From positions 1 to 31,472 of the forward strand of contig JADGJG010000204.1 in the NCBI GenBank assembly GCA_027596195.1: a DNA stretch of 31,472 nucleotides, written 5' to 3'. Below the pieces are notes generated by a model. It saw only the letters and a program-made list of their open reading frames with translations. It was not told where the DNA came from and made no database searches. Origin of the DNA: Podochytrium sp. JEL0797. Its lineage: Eukaryota > Chytridiomycota > Chytridiomycetes > Chytridiales > Chytriomycetaceae. This document shows, one piece after another, positions 10,221 to 20,466 of this stretch (its first letter is position 1; the number at the start of each line of letters is the position of its first letter). A program made the translations under genes and the position numbers.

Positions 10221-13200
10221 ATGGGCATCCCCAAGGTGAGTTTCTCACGCAGCGCCACACCGCCTCCCACGGTCTGATCCATCCGCCTCTTCAGTTCTTT
10301 AGATGGATTTCGGAGCGGTACCCGCTCTGCAGCAACCTGGTGCAAGAAAACAAAATCCCGGTGTTTGGTGAGCAAGACCCGTTTGAATCGCCGTGATCAT
10401 TGTTGCTGACTTTGAAATCGCTTGGCTGAAGACAATCTGTATCTCGACATGAACGGAATCATCCACCCATGCTCGGTTAGTTCCCTGCCTTACTCAGCAA
10501 ATAAACGCAACGCGGCTCCCTGACGCCATTTAAATCCGCACAGCACCCAAACGACGAGAACCCGCACTTCCGAATCACCGAGGAGCAAATCTTCCTTGCC
10601 ATCTTCAACTACATCGATGCGCTGTTCACCAAGATCAAGCCAACGAAACTGTTCTTTATGGCAGTCGACGGTGTGGCTCCGCGAGCCAAAATGAACCAGC
10701 AGCGAAGCCGAAGATTCAGAACCGCAAAGGATGCGGAAGATGCAAAGAGGAAGGCCCTGAGCAAGGGCGAGGAATTGCCCACGGAGCAGGCGTTCGACAG
10801 CAACTGCATCACGCCAGGTGACTGGCTTGTATTCGACTGCGAGAAGTATCCCCAACTGATGCATGGTTGCAGGGACTCCGTTTATGGCGAGGCTGTCTGA
10901 GAACTTGAAGTATTTCATTGCCAAGAAGATTTCGGAGGACACTGCTTGGGCCAACATCACCGTTGTACTTTCTGGACACGACGTGCCGGGAGAGGGTGAA
11001 CACAAGATTATGGAGTATATTCGCAGCTTCCGTGCATCTCCAGAATACGTGCCAAACACCAGACATTGCCTCTACGGGTAAAACTCGGATTCCATATTTC
11101 GCGCTGACTCGATTTTGCTTACCCACTATTTCGGCTTGCAGCTTGGACGCCGATTTGATCATGCTCGGTCTTTTGTCGCACGAGCCCCACTTTGCCCTGT
11201 TGCGCGAGGAAGTCACGTTTGGCGGGAAAGGCCAAGGCAACAACAAAAAGACGCTGGCAACCTCGAACCCGGACTCGCAGCACTTTTTCCTCATGCATCT
11301 GTCCATTTTTAGAGAGTATCTCGATTTGGAATTCAAGAGTCTGCAAGGATCGCTGAACTTTGAATATGAGGTGGAGAGAATTATCGACGATTTTATTTTG
11401 TTGTCGTTTTTTGTTGGTGAGCGGTTGTTCCTTTCTTCCCACTCCTCTTTCTTTTTCCTTTTCTATCGTGGGGCTCTGTTCTGATTCACACTCCGCGCGT
11501 TCACACAAATAGGAAACGATTTCTTGCCTCATCTCCCGGGCCTCCATATCAACGAAGGCGCCCTCGCCACCTTTTTCAAAATCTACAAGGAGAAACTCCC
11601 CGCCATGGGAGGGTACATAAACGAGAATGGAGAAATCAACCTCACTCGATTGGAGGTGTTGTTGGGCGGAATCGGCGAGATGGAGCACGGGGTGTTTGCC
11701 ATGGAGTTTGGGGACGTGGGCGGCAGAAATATGAGCGGAGGGAATGCGTCGGGACATCAGGCGCAGGGCAAGAAGAGAGGAAAGAAGGGACAACAGTCGT
11801 TGCTTGTGGAGGAGTCTCGAAGCAGCTCGGTGGCGTCGTCTCAAGGAAACCGCAAGAACACGTTGTGTAAGAATCTGCCTGCTTTTTTGCTTCGTGTTTT
11901 TGCGTGTCCTTAACTGTTTGTTCTTTGCAGACCTCTCGCACGAACACAAGGCCCTCTATGAAAGAATCCGCACGTTCCTCTTGACTCCTCGTAGTGAATC
12001 TGAATCTACCAGTGTCTTCTTCCCTACTCGAATGGCGCCGGAAGATCGCGACTTTGTGCTGTCTTTGAGTAAAGAGCTTGGACTTCGCCACGGTGTCGGA
12101 CTCGACCCATCCGAAGAAATCCCGGCTTCGCAACAGACCCAGAAGCTGTACGTGTCATGGGAGGACGGAGATTTGGACGACGAAGACGATGACGAGAGCA
12201 ACGAGGCGAGAATGAGGGTCGTGAAGCGATATGATTTCGCCGAGGTCTTGTCGCAGGACGAGATGGAGACGATGAAGGAACAGGAGGGAAAGCTGGAGAG
12301 TGAGAAGGAATTTGAGAATTGGAAAGCGCAGTACTACCGGGTGAGTTTGATGCCTTTGCGGCTGCTGCAGGGTTTGCTCAAATTGTTTTTGGCGACATGC
12401 AGGAAAAACTCGAAATCAACTTCAGGAACCCCGATGAGCTTTCCAAGATTGTGTACCACTATATTGAAGGCCTGCAATGGGTGCTGCTTTATTACTATCG
12501 CGGGGTTCCATCGTGGTCTTGGTTCTACCCGTTCCACTATGCTCCGAAGATCACGGATTTGTGCAATATCATGCGCTTCCACCCGATCCAGTTCGACAAA
12601 GCGAAGCCCTTCCTCCCGTTCTACCAATTGATGGGAGTTATGCCCGCTGCGTCGAAGGAGTTGCTTCCTCCTCCGTTCAGAGATGTGAGTGTTATGAGAA
12701 TCGTTCGCAGATCAGTTCTCATCCGAAAACCCGTTAGTTGATGACAGATGTCGGATCTCCGATTATCGACTTTTACCCCACCGAATTCGAGTTGGATTTG
12801 AACGGCAAGAAGCAAGATTGGGAAGCGGTTGTCAAGATTCCATTTATTGATGAGACTCGTTTGATTCGCGCTCTTCAAGGTTTGATTCCCAGCTGTGTTT
12901 CATTTATTTTGGCCAGGCGTTCAACGTTCCGTTCAACCAGCTCGCGAAAGTCAACTCACGCAAGAAGAGAAGCACCGCAATTCGCTGGGTCACGCGTACA
13001 AGTTCCAAAGAAACACGGATCCCAAAGCCCAGTTGTACCACTACGCTTCTCCGTCCGAATCTTTCCCTGACATTCCCGGCTGCAACACGCTCGTCCTCGA
13101 TTACAGCATCCCCGTGGACATTGACTTGAAATTCGGACTCCTGCCTGGAAACTTTTGCCACTTCCACCCTGGATTCCCGACATTGAACACGCTTCCACAC

Positions 13201-16021
13201 ACGGCGACGCTCGGGTACCATGGCGTGGCCGTGTTCCAGCGAGAGTCGCAGCGCGAAAGCATGATTGTGACTCTTACTGCTGCGTTGCATGCCCAAAGTC
13301 AACCCACCGAAGCGATCGCGTTGCGGTTGTTGAAGCAGAAGCGAGTCTTTGTGGGGTGGCCGTTTTTGACGGAAGCGCTCGTGGTCAAGGTCAGCGACGA
13401 GATGATGAGTTACCGCGCCGAGAAGGGCGTTGGAGCGACTGTAACGGATGCAAGGGATGTCGTTATCGACGCCATGACGGACCAAGCGCAGGACAAGTTT
13501 TATGACGCGGTTGAAAAGTCCGAGTCTACGTACAGCAAGCGGTTTGGAACGATTATTGGACCGGTTGAAGTGATTGTGTCGGTGAGACTGTTGCGTGGGA
13601 TGAATTTGGCGGACGATGGGTCGATGTTGAAAGACTTTGGGGTTGGGGAGGATATCGAGTTTGCTTTGCAGACGGTGGTGGAGGGGCCAGAGAATGAAGA
13701 TCCTCGGTATATGGAGTTGCCGCCGCCTGCGATGGCGGACGAGTTTTTTGTGGGGTCGTCAGTGTTTTTCTTGGGCCCCATCAACTATGGGTGTCGGGCT
13801 GAGGTGCAAGGGTACAATGAGGCGGGTGATTTGATGACAGTCAAGCTTGTGGTTCGTAGTGTTTGCTTCTCCCCGTTTTTTGTTGCGTCTGTATTCTAAC
13901 CCACGCGCCTCCAGTCGCCATTGAGCCAGAAGGTCGAACAAGGGCTCAAGTTCACCCAGGATTTGGCTCGTTTGGCTCAACGCGAGGATCGCTACACGGC
14001 TTCATTCCAAGTGTGCAAGATCCTTAAAATTTCGCCCCTCATGCTTTCGAAGCTGTGTTCGAGCTTCTTCATCAACATTACGACGAATCCTCGTGGTCAA
14101 AATGGCCGCATCGATCGCGGCAACTTTGGACTGAGCGTGAAGTTTGAAGGGAAGGGAATGAAAGTGCTGGGAATGTCTCGCAAGACGGGGACTACGTGGG
14201 AGTACAGCAACAAGGCGATTGAACTGCTGCGCGATTATATTGTGAGTTTGCTTGATCGAGATTGCTGGACGGTTGCTAAGATGTTCTTTGTGCAGTCCAC
14301 ATTCCCTGAAGTTCCTCGTGGAATTGACCGCAGTCGCGGTGGAGACGTGTTTGCGGACGTTGACTTCTTCCCTCCCGAGACGGTCGTCGAAAAGATTGTC
14401 GAGTTGAAGGCCTGGATCAAAACTAGCGGAGTCAAGGACTTTGAGAAGGTGTCGCTCAACGCTCAGGCCTTATCGAAGACGTACGTGCAAAAGATTGAGC
14501 AAACCGTGGATGCCGTCTATCAGGAGGCCGGTTCGGGCGTGTACCAAAAGCCGAAAGTGATCAAGAACATTCCTCGCAACGCTGTCTTGAAACCTTCCCA
14601 TGCTCCTTTCCGGTGCGGTATTCAGAGCTTTGAGTTGAGCGATCGCGTGGTGAACGTTGCTCCCACGGGGCTTGTTCCGCTGGGTGCGTTGGGGACTGTG
14701 ATTGGTGTGGAAGGGGGTCGTGTGGTTGACATTGTATTTGATGTCGCGTTTATGTCCGGTGTCAGCTTGGAGGGGAGGTGAGGCCATGTTCTTGGTTTTT
14801 CGTGAGTGTCGGTTTATTCACTCGTACGCCAGATGTTCTCCCAATCGCGGAATGTCTGTTTACAAAGACACGCTCCTCAACATCAGTCGCCCGCAGTCTC
14901 TGTCTGGCACAACGGCTACCACCTCCGTGATCCAAAACCGCACCAACGTCCCCGATAGAATCCCCGGCAGGCCTCTCATGAACCCCAAAGAACGCGAACG
15001 CTTTGTGAACCCTGACGCGGTCGTGGGCAACAGAAAACCTCCGACGAGCACCAAGGGAATCGTTTCGACCAACGTGGATGTTGCGAGTTCTTCTGTTGGC
15101 GGCGGCCCCGCACCGACCCGTACTGTGTGGACCGAGGGTTCTTCGGGTGGACACGGATCCGTCAAGTCTCAACCCACCAAGGTTGTCAAGACGCAGTCTT
15201 CTGGATCGATGAACGTGAAGCAGCCGACCGCGCAGATTTTGAGGAACCCTCAGCAGCCGAACCCGATACCACCCAAGAAGCCGGTTCAACAGCAACCTCA
15301 GCCACCTCCCACCAACGACGTCGACGAGATGACCAAGAACTTGAAGTCGCTGTTGTCGATCGGAGGCGGAGCTCCTGCTCCCGCGAAGCCAATGGCCCCA
15401 CCACCCCAGCAGTCGCAACCACAGCAGCAGTCTCAGGACATTTCTCAGCAGATTTTGTCTGGGATGATGGGATCTGCCGCTGGACCCGCGAGACCTCCTC
15501 AGCAGTATCAACCTTCTGCCAATCAACCACCTGCGTACATGAACATGCCCCGCAACGAGTTGGAGCATTTGATGAGTGGTGGTGTTCGTCCTCAGTACTA
15601 TCCGAATCAACAACAGTACGGCGGATACAACCAGAACTACTACCCTCAAGGAAACGGATACTATCAGGCCCCTGGCGGGTTTGCTCCTCCCCAACAAGGC
15701 GGTTATCCCGGCAATTACGGATTCGTGCAACAGGGCGGTTATCCTCAAGGAGGCCCCCCTCCCCAGCAAATGTACGGACCTCCTCAAGGCGGGGGTGGAT
15801 ATTATCAGCAGAACGGAAACCAAAACTATCGTGGAAATGGCCGAGGCGGTAGAGGTGGAGGAAGGGGTGGAGGAAGGGGTGGTCCTGGGGGACCTGGTAG
15901 TCGCGGTGGGGGGCGCGGTGGGCGCGGAGGGATGAACCAAGCTCAGAGACCGGTGTCGGCTGATGCGGGTGGAACGGATGCGACACAGGCAACTGTCAAA
16001 AACGAACCTCAACTCGAGTAA
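10221..16021 (+). CDS. XRN1: 5'-3' exoribonuclease 1 (XRN1/Kem1), 14 exons
   Basis: This is the cytoplasmic 5'-3' exonuclease that degrades decapped mRNA. Exons: 10221-10235, 10295-10367, 10432-10475, 10544-10817, 10873-11077, 11142-11416, 11513-11866, 11931-12340, 12403-12684, 12738-12879, 12917-13851, 13915-14241, 14296-14777 and 14833-16021, together 1668 residues (yeast 1528, human 1706). Exon 1 encodes MGIPK only; FFRWISERYP follows in exon 2. The nuclease core shows NLYLDMNGIIHPC, KLFFMAVDGVAPRAKMNQQR, the acidic GEGEHKIMEYIR, YGLDADLIMLGL and the GNDFLPHLP metal site. Downstream are GLQWVLLYYYRGVPSWSWFYPFHYAP and the D1-D4/SH3-like region, ending near RCSPNRGMSVYKDTLLNISR. The last about 370 residues are Pro/Gln/Gly/Tyr-rich and finish with RGG repeats, likely a disordered RNA- or granule-binding tail. 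Intron 10 is only 37 nt; intron 12 (54 nt) is in frame without a stop. Confidence 0.95.
15560..15940 (+). repeat. QGGY/RGG low-complexity coding region of XRN1
   Basis: This G-rich coding stretch encodes QGGYP-type repeats (about 15600-15815) and then a run of RGG/GGRGG units (about 15830-15935). It lies inside the last exon of XRN1. On the other strand it is open for over 400 codons purely because of composition. Confidence 0.75.
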
Positions 16022-16064
16022 CTTTTTTTGGGGGTGGAGCAATAAAAATATATTTGGGAATTAA
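16022..16064. terminator. 43-bp convergent 3' gap with AATAAA
   Basis: AATAAA at 16041-16046 lies 20 nt after the XRN1 stop and is a probable cleavage/polyadenylation signal. The stop of the minus-strand neighbour is only 43 bp from the XRN1 stop, so the two 3' UTRs should overlap. Confidence 0.6.
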
Positions 16065-17153
16065 TTAATTATTCGTAGCGGTTGATGCGCACGGCAAACC
16101 CGGTGCGATGTCAAGGGGTCCGGAAAGGTTGTTGGTAAGATTGAAAGCGCTTCCAACGCTTTTTCTCCGAGGCCCTCCCGTCTTCTTGAAAGCCAAAACA
16201 ATTGCCACGCCGCTCATGAGAAGTGGGGAATACCTCATTGTGGAGGCCTCCGAGGCCTCTCCTTTCCCTGCCCCATTGTCATACAAAACGTCCTCTGCAA
16301 TCTCAAAGTTACATTCGCCCGTTTCGGCCCCCCACCCCGAACTGGTTCCAACATTTGTTTGCTCTCGCGAGGATCTGCCAATGATCATAAATCGACCAAG
16401 AAGGAATTCGCCCGTGATCGAAAACACGGGCCGTTCGCTCCACACTCCGTTCAATTCTGAATGGACGCGCACTTTGAAGTCAGACTCAATCACAATGTCT
16501 CCTTGAACCGATTGATTGGAGCCCATTATGGTATTGGATGAGACCGAATATGTGTCTCCCTTTTGCTTGCTGCGAACAATCTTGGTCACTTCTGTCGACT
16601 TGTATTCTTCCCTCAGATCGTTGATGGTCAATTCTCTGAAATTCAACATTTAGAACGGTTGCTTCCGCCTCTATTTCAACGGATGTGTATCTCTTACTCA
16701 CCCTTCAGCATCCCACTTTGTCAAATCTACTTGAAACACTTTTGCCCGCGTCGATTTCAAGAAAATGCAGATTTTTTCACGCGTAGCAGTCGCGTACAGT
16801 TGAGTTGCTTGCAAATGACTCGTCTCAGTGAACAATCTCGAGATTTCCTTGGCAGATTCCTTTGGAAGCTCGACCATCGGAATATGCGCGTCCCCAAACA
16901 GTGCCGACGCCATCGAGGAAGTTGCATCGTTTCTTTTTGCGGTCGGCTTTCGGGACGGCGCGTTGCCCACGGACGAGCGTGGGGACGATTTGTTCGAAAC
17001 CCCTATGATATCGAGCATGGTGGAAAACACGGCGGAGGTGGGTCGCGAGGTTGATTGAGGCGATCCCTCCTTTCCGAGCTTTGAAGAAGAGGCTGAACCG
17101 CCGGACGACAGCATCCGTGGAGCTCGCGGGCTTGGTTGCGGGATGGTGCTCAT
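16065..17153 (-). CDS. Hypothetical protein, 340 residues (2 exons)
   Basis: I do not recognise this protein. Exons 17153-16702 and 16635-16065 join across a 66-nt GT-AG intron (phase 2) to 340 residues. The ATG at 17153 is directly preceded by an in-frame TAG. Residues 1-75 are Ser/Pro-rich and probably disordered. From about 90 on the pattern is ordered, with alternating strands (ATQLYATATREKICIF, RAKVFQVDLTKW, ITGEFLLGRFMIIGR). This could be part of a beta-rich domain, but no WD or other repeat motif is clear. The C-terminal third has a hydrophobic stretch (YSPLLMSGVAIVLAF), possibly a membrane segment or a buried strand, followed by basic KKTGGPRRK. The 3' end converges on XRN1 with 43 bp between stops. 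The next minus-strand gene ends about 110 bp upstream. Confidence 0.65.
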
Positions 17154-17200
17154 CTATTTTTTGAACAGTTTGAAGAGTGCGAGAAGAACGAGAGAACAAT

Positions 17201-17211
17201 GGGGGGGGGGG
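17201..17211. repeat. Poly-G run (11 nt)
   Basis: Eleven consecutive G in the gap between two minus-strand genes. Such runs are prone to length error in sequencing and matter here because the neighbouring gene shows many homopolymer-linked frame breaks. Confidence 0.85.
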
Positions 17212-17262
17212 ATCGTACTTAAATCTGCACACAATGCCTGTGATCCAGTGCGAACCAACACA

Positions 17263-20190
17263 CTACTGCAAATCTTTAAGTTGGTGATCTGGGATCATTT
17301 GGACATCGTCATGGAAAGATACACTTCGCCTAAGGGAGTAGGTGAGGAACAAGAAAGAAAAAGGGGAGGAAAGAGAACGAACCAGGGAAACGCGCCTTTC
17401 CACTCTTGCGCTTGTTGGTGTTTTCGGAGCGCAAATCGGACGTGATGTAGAGTTCGTGGCGAGAGTTGAAATCACCGAGCTGCAGGACGTTGCGGTCCGA
17501 AAGATGATTCATCTTGTCCTGGATCTGGGCCATCTCACTCGCAAACGTGACCCCACGCGCATCGACCATATCATTTCGCAGGAGGGAGAAACACTTCTCA
17601 AACTTCTGGCTCGCAATATCCATGTCCGTCGCCGCTGTTCCCACAACAATCTGCTCGGCTCCAATCATCTCGTTCAAACTTGCCAGCTGCGTCTCCACCT
17701 CGACCAACTCCCTCAAATCAACTACAACCGCATCCTCTGCCATCCCCTCCCCCCCTCCTCCATGTCAACATCCATATCCTCCACCGTTGCCTGCTGATGC
17801 TTCGCCAACCTCCTCTCCAAACTCCTCGCCAACTTCTTGTGCAGTGCCACTTTTTCAACCTCCTCCCTTGTTTTCTCAACGACAACGCAAGCTTCCACCC
17901 ACTTCTTCCTCAACGCATCGACCTTCGCCCCTCCGCTTTCGCGTCCTCGCGACCATTCAGCTGCTTCTCCCTGTCACTTTGCTGCTGGCCCTCTTTTTGG
18001 ACAAATACACCACTTCCACCCGGAATCCCAGGCCCGCACGAGATGAAACTCCATCCAAAGTCTGTCCCTGCTCAGTGACTCTGCTGCCCTTGTCGGTTCC
18101 AAAAATATCGCGTCCTTGGAGAAGCGAAGCTGCAGCCGTGGTCCCACCGTTCTTGAGATCGTAGTTAAACCAGACACTCTCGCCTTGGAACGTTCGCATG
18201 GCTGGGGGCGGCAGGGGCAGCTGGCACAATCGCGAACTTAATCATTTTCTGTTTTCAAAGTGGAGAATCAGCTTGTCTGCTCGGTTTGGGGGCAAAACAA
18301 AAACGCTCACCGCAAGCTCGGTTTGCGATAGAAACCCCGATTCCTCCGCAACAGGAGCAGCTCCATTAGCCGGTTTGAGCCACTCCTCGATATGCGACAA
18401 CATCTGCGGAACCGAATGGGCGTTTGGATCGACATGAGTTTGTCCGAAACCACGACTTGACCGAGGAACTCAATCACCAAATTCTTGCCCAACTTCCGCA
18501 ACCCCTCCTCCGATCGATCCGCCATCACACACTCAAACTCGTTTCCAGTACACCAGACCACCGCGTCTCCCCCATTGAGAGCATCCGCAACGGTCACCGC
18601 ATCAATCACCTTGATCCCAATCCCAAAAAGCAATGCCAGCATCAAAATCGGCCCCCATGACGGTCCATCCTTGACCTCAAGGCTCGCGATTCGCTGCAGG
18701 GGGGACTTGAGGTGCAATTCAGGGGCAGCTTTGGCCAGATTCACCAAAAAGGCCAAGTAATTTTTTTTCGCCGCGGTCCAACTTGACGCGAAGCGTCGGT
18801 GCATCGAGGCCACTCAAATCACGGTGGATACGATACTGGCCGGAATCCAAGAATCCAGAAATGGGATGGCTTGGATCCAACGCGAGCAGACCCATTTCGA
18901 AAAAGCTGCGGTCGATTCTATCTGCAGGTGGAGAATCTGGGCCGCACCAGCTTCCAACATGTCAAAACCGTCGTCGTTTTCGCGGAGAAGGACATTGAAT
19001 GGATCTTGCTGCTTCTGATCTCCGAGTTTCGCTGTTGCACAGGTCAGTCACCAAGCTGTTTTGAATCAAGCGGGTTTTACCATTTGGCGAGAAGCTGTTG
19101 AAAAATTCAGGGACGTCAATGCCATTCGGATTCTCCGCAGTCTTGTAATACTGGCCGCCAACGTGCATCAAATCGACGGCATCCTCGAGCCTACAAAAAA
19201 TTAAGAAAAAGACACAGAGGGAACCGAAAAAGACGCTCACATCTCTTTCAACTAGTGAAGGTGGAGCCGTCGAGATGGATTTCATCGATTCCTGGCCTGC
19301 GACAAAAAAATTGGTCTTCCCATCCACCCACACCCCTTCTAATCCAACACCTCCACGCACAGCGGCAGGCTTCGCGTCCTCCTCCACCTCCATGCGCGCC
19401 TTCTTGTGCTGCTTGAAAACTTGACTGATCACGCTCCTGGCAATGTGGAAGTTTGGTGTTTGAAAATGTTGCTGTTTGATGGAGAAAAGGCTCTTCCTTG
19501 AAGTCCATCAGCTTCCCATAGAATCTTGCGCCGTCTGTGAGGCTGAGCGTGTTCCGAGAAGCCGCACTAGAGGAAAGAGTTGATGGAGAGGGGGTCCAGC
19601 TGTTGATTTGGTGGACCCACTCGACCGTGACGGACTGTGGGAGCTTGTTGGGGTCATGGCGATAGGGCAAGGAGGATGGGTGGAGAACAGAAACAACGCT
19701 GCAGTTGCCATTGACGGGCACCATGTCTTGGATCTTGTTTTGCACCTTGTGCGCGAATGGGGACGTGCCAGTGGCTTTGCAGGCATCGGAACCAATGGCC
19801 AAGCTCGGCTGCGGTCTTTCTCTTCGGCGCCATATTTTGCACTGCTGCATCAAAAGAAAAGCACGAAATCAGTATGGGCGTTGTCGGACGGGGGAAAGGA
19901 AGAGGAAGGGGAAGAGGGGGAATCGCAGGGGGGCTCAGCGATTGGGGCGGAAGGAGGGAGGGAAACGGGATCGTATAAGAACACATGGTAATCAAAACAT
20001 GTTCTCGAAGGTGAGATGGTGGAGGCCCTTGGATGCCGGAGAAACGTACGGTTGGAATGAAGGGGATGAGAGGGGATATGGGGGGGTTTAGGATGACTCG
20101 ACTTTGACTCAAAGAAAATCAATCCCTTTAATTTAAATAATCAATCACTCACCAATGATAAAGGACGTCGCCCGCGAATCCATTGCTCAT
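17263..20190 (-). CDS. Uncharacterised protein, reading frame interrupted repeatedly (assembly error or pseudogene)
   Basis: I could not identify the family. Minus-strand coding sequence runs from a possible first exon at 20190-20153 (MSNGFAGDVLYHW) to a stop at 17263-17265. Consecutive protein-like blocks lie in shifting frames: GSDACKATGTSPFAHKVQNK (about 19795), FQTPNFHIARSVISQVFKQH (19450), VDLMHVGGQYYKTAENPNG (19170), NVLLRENDDGFDMLEAGAAQ (18990), GLLALDPSHPISGFLDSGQY (18890), NGGDAVVWCTGNEFECV (18560), GESVWFNYDLKNGG (18180), then a coiled-coil-like region rich in Glu, Lys and Leu (17940-17600) and NSRHELYITSDLRS (17450). Some changes are true introns (for example GTAAAA to ACAG near 19080-19031 and GTGAGC to CCAG near 18327-18220). 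At least seven others need a one-base step at a homopolymer, near 19486, 18902, 18765, 18440, 17996, 17930 and 17752. No premature stop exists inside a block. Either unpolished sequence or recent decay explains this. Confidence 0.5.
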
Positions 20191-20466
20191 GTCGATAGTG
20201 CGGGACGGCGAAGGAATTCACGACGGAAACGATGTCGATTCTGAATAAAGATGAATCATCTCGTTTTGAAAGAGCAACGCGCTTCTTCTTCAAAAAATAC
20301 AGTATCTTCGCGATTTGGTAAAAAGATCAAAATCGACGAGAAAAGCGACCCCGAAGGTGATTTCTACGATTTTTTTTCACCCTTAACCCTTATTAACCAT
20401 TATTAAAATTTCGCGCAAAAAATTTCATCGGAAATAACCAATTTGGAGTCCCTTGTCTTCCTGCTT
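20191..20466. promoter_or_regulatory. Divergent intergenic region
   Basis: An A/T-rich stretch lies between the probable start of the frame-broken minus-strand gene and the Ser/Gln-rich plus-strand gene. A small minus-strand segment (20260-20190) could hold a further 5' exon, but no reading is convincing. It includes a CCCTTAACCCTTATTAACC stretch that resembles, but is too short to be, a telomere-type repeat. Confidence 0.35.

Noticed and set aside
11119..11949. 276-codon minus-strand open frame
   Set aside because: Antisense to conserved XRN1 nuclease-domain exons; no independent evidence.
14762..16042. 426-codon open frame on the minus strand
   Set aside because: It lies antisense to the last XRN1 exon. 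The G/C-biased, repetitive composition there keeps the opposite frame open; the product is Arg/Leu/Val-rich with no domain.
18307..18813. Separate 168-residue gene on the minus strand
   Set aside because: It is one frame block of the larger interrupted gene. Its ends coincide with the A8/T8 run and the next frame step, and its first residues (before NYLAFLVNL) are out-of-frame noise.
20380..20398. Telomere-like CCCTTAACCCTTATTAACC
   Set aside because: Only two imperfect units in an A/T-rich intergenic region within the interior of the window; no array.
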